A program made the translations under genes and the position numbers. Below, in pieces: positions 8,352-16,629 of a stretch of DNA of 64,000 nt. The notes under the pieces are model-generated. The model worked only from the letters and a program-made list of their open reading frames with translations. It did no database searches and was not told where the DNA came from. This stretch comes from Aquaticitalea lipolytica (GTDB lineage: Bacteria > Bacteroidota > Bacteroidia > Flavobacteriales > Flavobacteriaceae): positions 1,184,641 through 1,248,640 of the forward strand of contig NZ_BMIC01000001.1 of assembly GCF_014641635.1 (NCBI RefSeq). Direction: 5' to 3'. Positions within the stretch are counted from its first letter, which is position 1. Each line of letters begins with the position of its first letter.

Positions 8352-8825
8352 CTATCTCGTAATCTTTAAAATATCAAACTTCATAACACCATTAGGCACT
8401 TGTATATCAGCTACTTCTCCAACCGATTTACCAAGCAAACCTTTACCAATAGGTGAGTTTACAGATATTTTTCCAGTAGCTAAATCTGCCTCGCCATCTG
8501 CTACTAATGTATAGGTCATCACCATTCCATTAGTTTGATTTTTTATTTTAACTGTTGATAATACTAATGCTTTAGATGCATCTAATTGAGATTCATCAAT
8601 AAGTCTAGCATTTGCAAGAGATTCTTCAAGTTTAGAAATTTTCATTTCCAACATACCTTGTGCTTCTTTTGCTGCATCATATTCAGCATTTTCACTTAAA
8701 TCTCCTTTATCTCTGGCTTCAGCAATAGCTTGTGACGCCTTTGGACGCTCTACATCTCTTAACTGATTAAGTTCGTCTCTTAATTTTTTTAACCCTTCTG
8801 CAGTGTAATAAGATACTTTACTCAT
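8352..8825 (-). CDS. greA: Transcription elongation factor GreA
   Basis: Stimulates RNA cleavage by stalled RNA polymerase. 157 residues, the usual length. N-terminal coiled coil with LKKLRDELNQLRDVERP and EARDKGDLSENAEYDAAKE (acidic tip residues Asp/Glu near 41-45), C-terminal FKBP-like domain with SPIGKGLLGKSVGE. Has its own promoter-like box and a possible regulatory leader upstream. Confidence 0.96.
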   Translation of the reverse strand: MSKVSYYTAEGLKKLRDELNQLRDVERPKASQAIAEARDKGDLSENAEYDAAKEAQGMLEMKISKLEESLANARLIDESQLDASKALVLSTVKIKNQTNGMVMTYTLVADGEADLATGKISVNSPIGKGLLGKSVGEVADIQVPNGVMKFDILKITR

Positions 8826-8877
8826 AACTTCATCGTTTTAATTATAGTTTAGCACTAAAGCACAACTATATAAATAG

Positions 8878-8901
8878 AAAAAATCCCGCTCACACGAGAT
8901 T
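8878..8901 (-). promoter_or_regulatory. Possible attenuator hairpin in the greA leader
   Basis: The minus transcript would read AAUCUCG-UGUGAG-CGGGAUU then UUUUCU: a 7-bp stem (one G-U pair), a 6-base loop and a U-run, which is the shape of an intrinsic terminator. It lies only a few bases after the predicted transcription start and about 50 bases before the greA ATG. The stem contains a G-U pair in the minus RNA but an A-C mismatch in the plus RNA, which supports minus-strand use. Confidence 0.4.
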
Positions 8902-8907
8902 ATATAG

Positions 8908-8915
8908 CAAATATA
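8908..8915 (-). promoter_or_regulatory. Putative -7 box (TATATTTG) of greA
   Basis: Minus-strand TATATTTG matches TAnnTTTG, about 83 bases upstream of the greA start. A TTG lies 14 bases further upstream, shorter than the usual spacing, so the -33 element is uncertain. Confidence 0.5.
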
Positions 8916-8974
8916 CAAAATATTTATTGCAACGTTTATTTTGTTGTAAATTGCAACTCAATTTTTTTTGACTT

Positions 8975-9400
8975 ATGAAGCATTATATTTTAGGTTTATC
9001 TTTTTTATTACTAACAGCTTGCAGCAAGAATGACACTATAAATAATTGTAATTTTTTACTAAATGTTGGTGTTAATCTTACTGTAAATTTAAATTTACCT
9101 CAGTTTAGCCAATTACAATTTACAAGTAACTCTGTTTATGTTGGCAATCAAGGTAATGGTGGTGTTATTATTACTAATGTTGGTTCTGGACTAAGAGCTT
9201 GGGATGCTTCAGACCCAAACCATCAACCTAATAGTTGCTCTATAATGACAATAAATGGCGCCAATGCAGAGTGTGGTTGCGCTGACGCCAATGAGTATAG
9301 CTTATTTACTGGTCAATCTTTAGGTACACAATTACCTTGTGGTTTAAAAGAATACAGAGTTGAAGCCATTGGTAATAATAGCTATTTAGTTACTAATTAA
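8975..9400 (+). CDS. Small lipoprotein, unknown function
   Basis: 141 residues beginning with a lipoprotein signal (MKHYILGLSFLLLTAC, Cys16). The mature part has several cysteines (NNCNFLL, PNSCSIM, ECGCAD, LPCG) and looks like a small beta-rich extracytoplasmic domain that could hold disulphides or a metal; I recognise no family. It converges on the TonB-dependent receptor with a 4-base overlap. Confidence 0.75.
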   Translation: MKHYILGLSFLLLTACSKNDTINNCNFLLNVGVNLTVNLNLPQFSQLQFTSNSVYVGNQGNGGVIITNVGSGLRAWDASDPNHQPNSCSIMTINGANAECGCADANEYSLFTGQSLGTQLPCGLKEYRVEAIGNNSYLVTN

Positions 9401-11580
9401 AACTTCAAAGTAGCTCCTACTAAAAAATTAGTCGTAGCTTGTGGGTAATAACCAGCACCTTCAATGGTTGTTGTGCTTCCTGGCACAGACCAAGTATCAT
9501 CATAGGTATAGTAGTATCCATTAGAAATATACTTTACTCCAAACACATTATTTACTAAACCTGATATCACAACTGACTTAAAAATTGAATTCATTTTTAT
9601 TTCATAAACTATATTAAAATCGTTTATGAAATAGCTGTCTAATTTTGATGCTTTCGCGTCTGTATTTCCCATAAATTGCTCGCCAACATATTTACTTAAA
9701 AACGATACTTGAAAACTCTCTTTTGGTTGAAATACAATTGCGTTTGCTGCAACAAACTCTGGTGAAAATGAAATATTTGTTTTACCTAGATTTACTAATT
9801 CACCATCAATTGAAGCAACGGTTTCTTTGTTTTTGTTTGAGCTAACTGTAAAATTTGGTTGAACTAAAAATTTATCAGTTAGTTTAACTGTTGCTTCAAC
9901 TTCTAATCCTAACCTGTAGCTATCTCCACTATTTGTTCTTATTGGATTACCTACATTATCAATATTTCCTGTTAATACCAATTGCTCATTATATAGCATG
10001 TAATACCCATTAATGTTAATTCTGAATTTTTCTGTAATATGTCTCCAACCTAATTCAAAATCATTTAGTTGCTCTGGCTTTACAGTTTCATTATTTTCAA
10101 AATCATCTCTATTTGGCTCTCTGTTTGCTCTTGCATAAGAAAAATAGAAATTATTTTCATCGTTTAACTTATAAGTAATTCCCGCTTTTGGATTAAAAAA
10201 ACTATAGTTCTCATCTACATTAAAAGGTACTCTGTCTGATGTAAGTCCTGATGTTTTATAATCAACATTTCTAAGTTGCAAATCGCCATATAAACTTACT
10301 TTATCGTTAAGTCTGTAGGTTGCTTTTACAAAAGTGCTAAAATCTTTTTTTCTTCCATTTCCTTCATAATATCGGTCTCCAATCTCGCTGTTACTTGCGT
10401 ATTGCGCCCAAATTATTTCACCAAAATGATCACCATCATAATTACTATAAGAAGAACCAAAGGTCATATTTAGTGCATCTTTTTTATAGTTTGCACTTGC
10501 GTTAACCACATAAAAATCGTTATCCAACCAACGACGACGAATTAAATCAGTTGTGTTAACTATTTCACCTCCAATAGTTATTTCTTCGAGATTGTAATCA
10601 GCAAAATCTTCATCCTCTTTATATTGTTCAAAATAGCCACGACCATAGGTATAATTTAGACCAAGATTAGTTGACCAATTATTATTATAACGCTCATTCC
10701 AATGCAATTGATAATGGTCTTGGTTGTAATTATCAACTTCGTTATCATAAAAACGAGTATTACCTTCATCATCAGTGTACATTCCTGCAGTGTTGAAAGT
10801 TCTGTTATTTTCTAAAAGTTCTAAATCTTCCAACCCATTCCAAGATTGATAGGTCACTTCTTTTCCGCCAAAAGTAATAGCTTTAATTAATGTATTATTA
10901 TCTACGTAAGAAGCTTGCAGAAAGTAAGATTTAAGATCTGAACTAGCTCTATCGATATAACCATCTGAAGCTATTTGAGATAAACGACCAGCTAATTCAA
11001 AATGATTATTAAGTAATCCTGTACTAAATTTTACTGTATGTTTTCTTGTATTGTAGCTACCAAAACTATTAGATATTTCTCCATTAGCTTCACTTGAAAC
11101 AGCATCTGTTAACACATTAATGCTTGCACCAAAAGCTCCCGAACCATTAGTTGATGTACCAACACCTCGTTGTAATTGAAGACTCTCAACAGAAGATGCA
11201 AAATCACCTAAATTAACCCAAAACGTACCTAAGGATTCTGCATCGTTATAAGGAATTCCATTAATGGTTACATTGGTTGACTGTGCATTGATACCACGAA
11301 CTCTAATACCAGTATAACCAACTCCTGCTCCAGCATCTGTTGTGGTCACTACAGATGGCAAATAGTTTAGCAAAACAGGAATATCTTGCCCTAAATTACG
11401 TTTTGCTAATTGTTGTTTTGTAACATTAGAGTGTGTAATTGGTGAAGTGGCTTCTACACGAACTGCCTTAACTAGAACTTCATCTAAAATTTCTGTTTTT
11501 GTAGAATCTTGTTGTTTTTCTTGTGAAAACACACTGACAGACAGTGCAAAAAGTGCTAAAAAAGCGAATAAATTTTTCAT
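9397..11580 (-). CDS. TonB-dependent receptor, probably for thiamin
   Basis: 727 residues, signal peptide of about 19 residues, then an N-terminal plug (about 45-160; GIRVRGINAQSTNVTINGIPYND, VESLQLQRGVGTSTNG shown in parts) and a 22-strand barrel ending in Phe. There is no N-terminal carboxypeptidase-like domain. A TPP riboswitch directly upstream predicts that its ligand is thiamin or a thiamin phosphate/precursor. This agrees with the known OMR1-type thiamin receptors of Bacteroidota. The inner-membrane transporter candidate lies about 3 kb away in the neighbouring minus-strand operon. Confidence 0.93.
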   Translation of the reverse strand: MKNLFAFLALFALSVSVFSQEKQQDSTKTEILDEVLVKAVRVEATSPITHSNVTKQQLAKRNLGQDIPVLLNYLPSVVTTTDAGAGVGYTGIRVRGINAQSTNVTINGIPYNDAESLGTFWVNLGDFASSVESLQLQRGVGTSTNGSGAFGASINVLTDAVSSEANGEISNSFGSYNTRKHTVKFSTGLLNNHFELAGRLSQIASDGYIDRASSDLKSYFLQASYVDNNTLIKAITFGGKEVTYQSWNGLEDLELLENNRTFNTAGMYTDDEGNTRFYDNEVDNYNQDHYQLHWNERYNNNWSTNLGLNYTYGRGYFEQYKEDEDFADYNLEEITIGGEIVNTTDLIRRRWLDNDFYVVNASANYKKDALNMTFGSSYSNYDGDHFGEIIWAQYASNSEIGDRYYEGNGRKKDFSTFVKATYRLNDKVSLYGDLQLRNVDYKTSGLTSDRVPFNVDENYSFFNPKAGITYKLNDENNFYFSYARANREPNRDDFENNETVKPEQLNDFELGWRHITEKFRININGYYMLYNEQLVLTGNIDNVGNPIRTNSGDSYRLGLEVEATVKLTDKFLVQPNFTVSSNKNKETVASIDGELVNLGKTNISFSPEFVAANAIVFQPKESFQVSFLSKYVGEQFMGNTDAKASKLDSYFINDFNIVYEIKMNSIFKSVVISGLVNNVFGVKYISNGYYYTYDDTWSVPGSTTTIEGAGYYPQATTNFLVGATLKF

Positions 11581-11689
11581 TACGATTATATTATAATCGA
11601 ATAAAAAGAGGTCATTATTCTTTGTTAATAATTGATTTTATTTAAGCATTTTTGTTTGTTGAATAATTGATGAACTATTCGCACTCACT

Positions 11690-11712
11690 AAAAATGTCTA
11701 CTAGACATTTTC
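11690..11712 (-). terminator. Expression-platform terminator of the TPP riboswitch
   Basis: Minus-strand AAAATGTC and GACATTTT pair around TAGTA and are followed by a T-run. It lies just 3' of the aptamer and about 110 bases before the receptor ATG. TPP binding would be expected to favour this hairpin and stop transcription. Confidence 0.65.
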
Positions 11713-11723
11713 TTAACGCTCGT

Positions 11724-11797
11724 TTCCTAAACAGCATTACCTGTTCTAGGTTCAATGGGTATGATCTCAGCCGATAATAGGCACCCCTTTTTTGAGA
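11724..11797 (-). promoter_or_regulatory. TPP riboswitch (THI element)
   Basis: Read on the minus strand, the conserved THI-box blocks occur in order: GGGGTGCC, GGCTGAGATCATACCC, TTGAACCTAG, ACAGGTAATGCTG and a closing AGGAAACG. The CUGAGA and the GGUAAUGC blocks are the diagnostic pyrimidine- and pyrophosphate-sensing parts. The ends of P1 are approximate. It sits between its own promoter and the TonB receptor gene and should repress the receptor when thiamin pyrophosphate is plentiful. Confidence 0.93.
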
Positions 11798-11803
11798 ACG
11801 ATG

Positions 11804-11833
11804 CAAAGATAACTATCAATTAATAATTATCAA
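11804..11833 (-). promoter_or_regulatory. Promoter of the TPP riboswitch/TonB receptor unit
   Basis: Minus-strand TATCTTTG (11804-11811) with a TTG at 11831-11833, separated by 19 bases: a full match to the Bacteroidota -33/-7 pattern. The start would be just before the aptamer. Confidence 0.7.
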
Positions 11834-11841
11834 TGAAGAAT

Positions 11842-12246
11842 TTAATTAATTTCTGGTGGTTTTCTATTTGCCTTTTTTTCTGAAGCTATCCGCTTGGTTT
11901 TTAACCGTTTTATTTTTACTTGCTTTGGCACTTTAGTAGGCTTTCTTTTTTTTGGAACAACCAATCCTTCTTCAATAACTTTAAAGAAACGTTCTATTAC
12001 CAATGTTTTGTTTTTATGTTGACTTCTGCTTTCATCACATTGAAGGAGTAGAAAGTTGTCTTTTGTTAAGCGACTAGCTATGGTTTGCTTTAAAAGGTGT
12101 TTTTCTTCATCAGACAATCCTAATGAATCCTCTAAACTGAAAGTAAGCTCGACTTTTGAAGCTACTTTGTTCACATTTTGTCCGCCAGCACCAGAGCTTC
12201 TTACAGCTTTAAATTGAAGTTCGCTAAGTAACACTTCTTGGTTCAT
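11842..12246 (-). CDS. arfB: Alternative ribosome-rescue factor ArfB
   Basis: 134 residues with the release-factor GGQ motif in RSSGAGGQNVNKVASKVEL (about residues 16-34) and a Lys/Arg-rich C-terminal tail that in ArfB/YaeJ enters the empty mRNA channel. It hydrolyses peptidyl-tRNA on stalled ribosomes. There is no codon-recognition domain, as expected for ArfB. Last gene of the tight minus-strand operon; 1 base separates it from the DUF4301 gene. Confidence 0.93.
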   Translation of the reverse strand: MNQEVLLSELQFKAVRSSGAGGQNVNKVASKVELTFSLEDSLGLSDEEKHLLKQTIASRLTKDNFLLLQCDESRSQHKNKTLVIERFFKVIEEGLVVPKKRKPTKVPKQVKIKRLKTKRIASEKKANRKPPEIN

Positions 12247-12247
12247 T

Positions 12248-13801
12248 CTACCTTATTTGGTGTGTTGGTTTTAGTAAATCGGTTACTGTTTTTACTGGAT
12301 TAAATGTTATTAATGGTACCTCAACAAAAATAGTATTCCAACTTGCCATACTTCCATTCCAAAGCCCTGGTAACTCTAAAGCTTTTAAATCTTTATCAAG
12401 TTTTGTTTTCATAGTTATAAAGGCTGTTTTATGATCTACAAAATTTTGCAAATCAAAAGGTTCGCCTTTATGGTTTTTTATACCACAAACTATATCTACA
12501 GGATTAAAATGTGTTGCTTTTTTAAGTATTTCTTTTTGATTTTTATTTTTTCTGTCCACTTGTGCAGACTCTACAATTTGTAATGAGATATTACCACTTT
12601 CTTCTTTTACCCAAAATGGTCCTCCTCCAGGTTCTCCTTCATTTTTCACCATTCCACAAACGCGAATAGGCCTATCTAATTTTTCAATTAAATACTCTAT
12701 TTGGTATTTTTTAGAGTATTTTTCAAATTCATGACTCACCTTAACATTTAGTTTATTTATCAAAAATTCAGCAATTGAAACTAAATCGGAATGAGAAACA
12801 TCTGCTTTATTTAAAATATCAATCATCTTAAATACTTCCTCCTGAGTTTTTAGTAATAAGCCAGCGAGCATTTTTTTATACTCAGCCACTTCCTTTTCAT
12901 ATTTAAAGACAACTACATTATCAATGTTTTTTATAAAAATTATATCTGCATCTAATTCATTTAAATTTTGTAAAAGTGCTCCATGACCAGAAGGTCTGAA
13001 ATACAACTCGCCATTTTCATCTCTAAAAGGATCATTTTGAGGTGTAACAGAAATAGTGTCAGTAGATTCATTTTGATAGGAAAATGAAATATGAAATTTT
13101 GTGCCTTTTTTACGCTCAACAATATCTTCAATACGCTTGAACTCGTCATCAAAAATATTTTTATATCGTTCAGAAATTGTAAAATGCAAATAAGCTTCAT
13201 TTTTACTTGATGCATATAAAGCTGCTTCAAATAAATGCTCTTCAAAAGCTGTAGCTAAATGATCTTTATATTGATGAAAAGGCAGTAGCCCTTTAGGATA
13301 AAATCCGTAATTGAGCTTGTCTTCATCTAACATAGTTTTTATAAATACGTATTTCTGTTTATCATTTGAATACAACTTGTAATCTGGATAATATTCTTCA
13401 ATTTTATTTAAAACAATATCATAAAATGGAAGTTTTTCTATTGCAACTAAAAAAACAGATAAATCCCTTTCTTTCTTTCTGTTAATAAATGAATTTATTG
13501 TATCATTCTTTGGATTGAACTCTGAAATAAATTCGAAAAGCGTTTTAAACATTCTGGTGGCAGCACCAGATGCAGGAACAAATTTTATAATTGATGTATT
13601 ATCTCTTTTTGTATCAAAAAAATTAATATAATCTACTTTTTCATCATCACTGCATTTTTTAATACCATGTCCAACAGTCGCAACAGAATGTAAATTTATA
13701 AACGGTAATCCCGTTTTAAACAAGTCTAATTGAGTATTAACTTGCTTTATAGTTAGACCTTTCTTTTCGATCTGTTTTATATCTTTTTCGGAAAATTTCA
13801 C
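12248..13801 (-). CDS. DUF4301 family protein
   Basis: 517 residues, cytoplasmic. It matches DUF4301, a Bacteroidota family. The segment IIKFVPASGAATRMFKTL (about 72-89) resembles the Gly-rich nucleotide-binding loop of sugar-nucleotidyltransferases, and FRPSGHGALLQNLNELDADIIF (about 265-285) fits such a fold, so a nucleotidyltransferase-like activity is possible; no function is established to my knowledge. Its ATG overlaps the stop of the NadR-like kinase by 4 bases, implying translational coupling. Confidence 0.85.
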   Translation of the reverse strand: MKFSEKDIKQIEKKGLTIKQVNTQLDLFKTGLPFINLHSVATVGHGIKKCSDDEKVDYINFFDTKRDNTSIIKFVPASGAATRMFKTLFEFISEFNPKNDTINSFINRKKERDLSVFLVAIEKLPFYDIVLNKIEEYYPDYKLYSNDKQKYVFIKTMLDEDKLNYGFYPKGLLPFHQYKDHLATAFEEHLFEAALYASSKNEAYLHFTISERYKNIFDDEFKRIEDIVERKKGTKFHISFSYQNESTDTISVTPQNDPFRDENGELYFRPSGHGALLQNLNELDADIIFIKNIDNVVVFKYEKEVAEYKKMLAGLLLKTQEEVFKMIDILNKADVSHSDLVSIAEFLINKLNVKVSHEFEKYSKKYQIEYLIEKLDRPIRVCGMVKNEGEPGGGPFWVKEESGNISLQIVESAQVDRKNKNQKEILKKATHFNPVDIVCGIKNHKGEPFDLQNFVDHKTAFITMKTKLDKDLKALELPGLWNGSMASWNTIFVEVPLITFNPVKTVTDLLKPTHQIR

Positions 13802-14367
13802 TTCTTATTTTTTAATAGTAAATCAATATGTTTTGTTGCTTCATCAAGTCTTTCTTTTAAGCTTCCTTTTAACAATACATAAGGTTTTTTGCTTGTTTTT
13901 AATGCCTCTTCAAAAGCTTTAAACATACGTTCTCTTTCATGAGGTTTGTCACGCAAATCGTCAGCTTCCCATGGTGTGTCAATATAAGTCAAAAAATACA
14001 AATCGTAAGTGTTTTCTAACGCATATTTTTCTATTAATGGATCACAAGTTCCTGAGTAATAAGCCTCAGAGTATACCTTAGTTTCTAATAAATCTGTATC
14101 GCAAATTAATACTGTATCGGTTTTTTGAGCGAGATGGTTTTCTATATTCATTTGCCCTATTGCTATAGGTAATAAATCTTTAGGCTCGCAAGTTTTACGT
14201 TCGTTATTCCATTTATTTTGCAAATATTCACGAGCATACTCAGGAACCCAAACTGAGTTGTAATACCTAGCCAGTTGTTTAGATAGTGTTGTTTTACCAG
14301 TCGATTCTGGTCCAAACATTACTACTTTTATACAGTTGCTTTTTCTTTGTTTAAGCTTTTTCTCCAT
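13798..14367 (-). CDS. NadR-like P-loop kinase, candidate thiamin kinase
   Basis: 189 residues. Walker A GPESTGKTTLSKQLA (about 19-33), then VPEYAREYL (about 47-55) and CDTDLLETKVYSE (Walker B region), all as in the ribosylnicotinamide-kinase domain of NadR (AAA_28 type). Here it is linked to a PnuC-type transporter and a thiamin-binding protein, so phosphorylating imported thiamin to trap it is more likely than NAD salvage; this is inference. Its start lies inside the transporter gene (40-base overlap). Confidence 0.8.
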   Translation of the reverse strand: MEKKLKQRKSNCIKVVMFGPESTGKTTLSKQLARYYNSVWVPEYAREYLQNKWNNERKTCEPKDLLPIAIGQMNIENHLAQKTDTVLICDTDLLETKVYSEAYYSGTCDPLIEKYALENTYDLYFLTYIDTPWEADDLRDKPHERERMFKAFEEALKTSKKPYVLLKGSLKERLDEATKHIDLLLKNKK

Positions 14368-14960
14368 TGTAAATATCCTTGTATAGCTAGAATTGTAAAA
14401 ATGATATATTGTAGCGATAACATACCTAAACCTCTATAGGCATATAGTGGTATTGTTATTAAATTGCCAATAATCCACAACGTCCAGTTTTCTAATTTTT
14501 TATTTGCCATATACCACATTGCAGTAAAAAAAACACCAGAAGTTACTACGTCTATATAATTAGGGATTTGCATTGTATAGTTAAACCCTTTATACACCAA
14601 AAAAGTTATTACGATTGTTAAAGCAAAAAAACCAAGACCTATAATTTTCTCTTTTTGGTTAGTCCTAGAAATTGGCAAAATATAAGTGTTTTCTTTCTTT
14701 CGTGACCAGTTCCACCATCCATAAATACTCATTACAGAATAATAAAAGTTCATCATCATATCACCAAAATATTGGTTGATATAAAGTAGGTAAACTGTAA
14801 TAACTGTGCATATAATTCCTGTTGGATAAACCAGAATGTTTTCGTTTTTAGCATACCAAACACTTAATATTCCAAATACAAACGCAATGGCTTCTAAAAC
14901 AATTTGAAACGTTGGAGTATTTTTATAAGCTTCAAGAAAAAAATCAAAAATGTGGCTCAT
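14328..14960 (-). CDS. pnuT: PnuC-family transporter, probably thiamin (PnuT)
   Basis: 210 residues with about seven TM helices. Family marks: YPTGIICTVITVYLLY, the YGWWNW aromatic motif (about 79-84) and NWTLWIIGNLITIPLYAY. PnuC transporters move vitamins by facilitated diffusion, and trapping is by phosphorylation. Specificity for thiamin is inferred from the YkoF-like gene on one side, the kinase on the other and the nearby TPP-controlled receptor. Overlaps both neighbours. Confidence 0.85.
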   Translation of the reverse strand: MSHIFDFFLEAYKNTPTFQIVLEAIAFVFGILSVWYAKNENILVYPTGIICTVITVYLLYINQYFGDMMMNFYYSVMSIYGWWNWSRKKENTYILPISRTNQKEKIIGLGFFALTIVITFLVYKGFNYTMQIPNYIDVVTSGVFFTAMWYMANKKLENWTLWIIGNLITIPLYAYRGLGMLSLQYIIFTILAIQGYLQWRKSLNKEKATV

Positions 14961-15204
14961 AATTGTGTCTATCAGATTTTACAATTTTCATAAATAATAA
15001 GCCGTTATCCATCAGCTCAAATGCTTCTTTTATTTCGTTTTTAAGCAAATCCATAACTTCATCATAGTCTCCATATACTTGTGTACTTAGGGGATTTTCT
15101 AATACTTTTAAGTTAGAAGCTCTTAGCTTTTTTATTAAATGTATAATAGAAGGTTCAAAATTGTCATGCAATGGTGTTAAGGTTAATTCAACAGATATTT
15201 TCAT
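14944..15204 (-). CDS. YkoF/MTH1187-like thiamin-binding protein
   Basis: 86 residues from the ATG at 15204. A longer frame from 15249 would run back over the end of the previous gene and lacks conserved sequence. The pattern MKISVELTLTPLHD..., QVYGDYDEVMDLL and LFMKIVKSDRH matches the small ferredoxin-like thiamin-binding family. Probably a cytoplasmic dimer or tetramer. Overlaps pnuT by 17 bases. Confidence 0.78.
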   Translation of the reverse strand: MKISVELTLTPLHDNFEPSIIHLIKKLRASNLKVLENPLSTQVYGDYDEVMDLLKNEIKEAFELMDNGLLFMKIVKSDRHNYEPHF

Positions 15205-15208
15205 TATA

Positions 15209-15934
15209 CTATTTCTTAAGTTTATCAAAAAAAGATTTGTCGTTTTCAAAAGCTGTACCTATTACAACAATATCCGCTCCAGATTTGTATGCATTTTCTA
15301 ATTGTTCAATACTTTTTATTCCACCACCAACTATTAAAGGGATTTTAATTTCTTGTTTTACTGCTTTAATAATGTTTTCAGAAACTGGATGCAAAGCACC
15401 ACTTCCAGCTTCAAGATATATCAACTTCATCCCTAATAATTCTCCTGCACTAGCAGTATCAACAACAAGTTGAATATCATTTTTAGCTATTGGTTTTGTT
15501 TGTGTTACTCTCTGTACTGAGGTTTCTTTACCGTTTTCAATTAATAAATAACCTGTTGGAATTACTTCAAGTTTAGAGCCTCTTAATTTGGATATAGCTT
15601 TAACATGTTTATCTATTAAATAGTCTGGATTTCTTCCAGAAAGTAATGACAAAAATAATAATGCGTCAGCTTCGTTTGTAACTTGGGTGACATCACCAGG
15701 AAATAAAATTACTGGTAATTTTGTGTGCTTTTTTATTTCAATTACTAAAACTTCTGTTATTTTATCTTCAACAGTACTTCCTCCTACAAAAACATGAGTT
15801 GCTTTCGAATTATTGAGTTTCATCATAAAGTCAGACAACCCTTTAAGCTTCATTTTGTCAGGATCAATTAAAACTGCAAGTAACCTTTCGTCTTTAGAAA
15901 TTGAATGTAATATGTTGTTATAGATGCTTTCCAT
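15209..15934 (-). CDS. Geranylgeranylglyceryl/heptaprenylglyceryl phosphate synthase (PcrB/GGGPS)
   Basis: 241 residues from the ATG at 15934, whose A overlaps the upstream TAA stop (TAATG). TIM-barrel signatures: LLAVLIDPDK near the start, VFVGGSTV, a Tyr-Leu-Glu-Ala-Gly-Ser-Gly stretch (YLEAGSG), PLIVGGGIKS and DIVVIGTAFE. The family couples a polyprenyl diphosphate to sn-glycerol-1-phosphate, as in archaeal ether lipids. Homologues are known in Bacteroidota, but their lipid product there is not settled as far as I know. Confidence 0.9.
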   Translation of the reverse strand: MESIYNNILHSISKDERLLAVLIDPDKMKLKGLSDFMMKLNNSKATHVFVGGSTVEDKITEVLVIEIKKHTKLPVILFPGDVTQVTNEADALLFLSLLSGRNPDYLIDKHVKAISKLRGSKLEVIPTGYLLIENGKETSVQRVTQTKPIAKNDIQLVVDTASAGELLGMKLIYLEAGSGALHPVSENIIKAVKQEIKIPLIVGGGIKSIEQLENAYKSGADIVVIGTAFENDKSFFDKLKK

Positions 15935-16560
15935 TAGGTGGTTACGTATGCGCAAGTAAAACCTTCAAATTCTAAAAAATATGTGTTATATCTATATTTT
16001 TTATGCTCATAATCTATCCATGCAATAGTTTCTCCATCTTCCAACATAAATGGTACTACCAAAAAATGTTCTCTAAACAACATTCCTGGAGTAGCAAAAA
16101 GCTTATACAGTGACTCTTTAATTCCCCAAATAACAGTCAGTTTTTTTATATAATCTTCAGTACTTTTATTTAAATAATCAAACTCATAATCAACAAATTT
16201 ATGAGCGATAATTTTAATTTTTTCACGTTGCATTTCTATATCAATACCTACTTCATGTTCACTTACTATAATAGCAGAAAATGTAAACGAATGTGTAATT
16301 GAAATATATTTCCCATCCTTTAAATGAGGTTTCCCATTAGCGTCATAAAACAAATCTGTATCAGTATATCCAAATTCTGCTAATAAATGACGAACACTTA
16401 AAAACCCTCTTTGGTGTATTTCGCTTTTCATTCCTAAAACACGCTCTAAACTTTCAGGTCTTAAACTAATAGGACGCATTAAATCGTCATAAGACTCTGT
16501 AATCTTCCAGATTTTAACAGTAGTTTGTGAGTTTGGAGTAAAGGTTTTATATAAAGGCAT
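15934..16560 (-). CDS. 4'-phosphopantetheinyl transferase
   Basis: 208 residues, Sfp/AcpT superfamily. Motifs: HSFTFSAIIVS (about 90-100), VGIDIEMQREK (Mg-binding Asp and Glu, about 104-114) and WGIKESLYKLF (about 145-155). Activates acyl or peptidyl carrier proteins by adding the CoA arm. No carrier-protein gene is adjacent. First gene of the seven-gene minus-strand operon; divergent from ahcY. Confidence 0.9.
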   Translation of the reverse strand: MPLYKTFTPNSQTTVKIWKITESYDDLMRPISLRPESLERVLGMKSEIHQRGFLSVRHLLAEFGYTDTDLFYDANGKPHLKDGKYISITHSFTFSAIIVSEHEVGIDIEMQREKIKIIAHKFVDYEFDYLNKSTEDYIKKLTVIWGIKESLYKLFATPGMLFREHFLVVPFMLEDGETIAWIDYEHKKYRYNTYFLEFEGFTCAYVTT

Positions 16561-16583
16561 TTAGAAGTCTCGAAGTTATTAAT

Positions 16584-16591
16584 TATCTTTG
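16584..16591 (+). promoter_or_regulatory. Putative -7 box (TATCTTTG) of ahcY
   Basis: TATCTTTG followed by GCAC, 38 bases before the ahcY ATG. Matches the Bacteroidota consensus; a -33 TTG is not clear. Confidence 0.55.
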
Positions 16592-16629
16592 CACTCGTTT
16601 TATGAATATAAGATAACAAATATACAATT

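Noticed and set aside
11581-11841. A small gene in the gap before the TonB receptor
   Set aside because: The gap is fully explained by promoter, TPP riboswitch and terminator; no reasonable frame was seen.
12961-13245. 94-codon minus-strand ORF inside the DUF4301 gene
   Set aside because: It overlaps a well-supported gene in another frame of the same strand and looks like low-complexity shadow coding.
15205-15249. Longer N-terminus for the YkoF-like gene
   Set aside because: It would run back across the end of the GGGP synthase gene; homology starts at the ATG at 15204.
15171-15473. 100-codon plus-strand ORF opposite the GGGP synthase and YkoF-like genes
   Set aside because: It is antisense to two genes with clear family matches; composition is that of a reverse-frame shadow.
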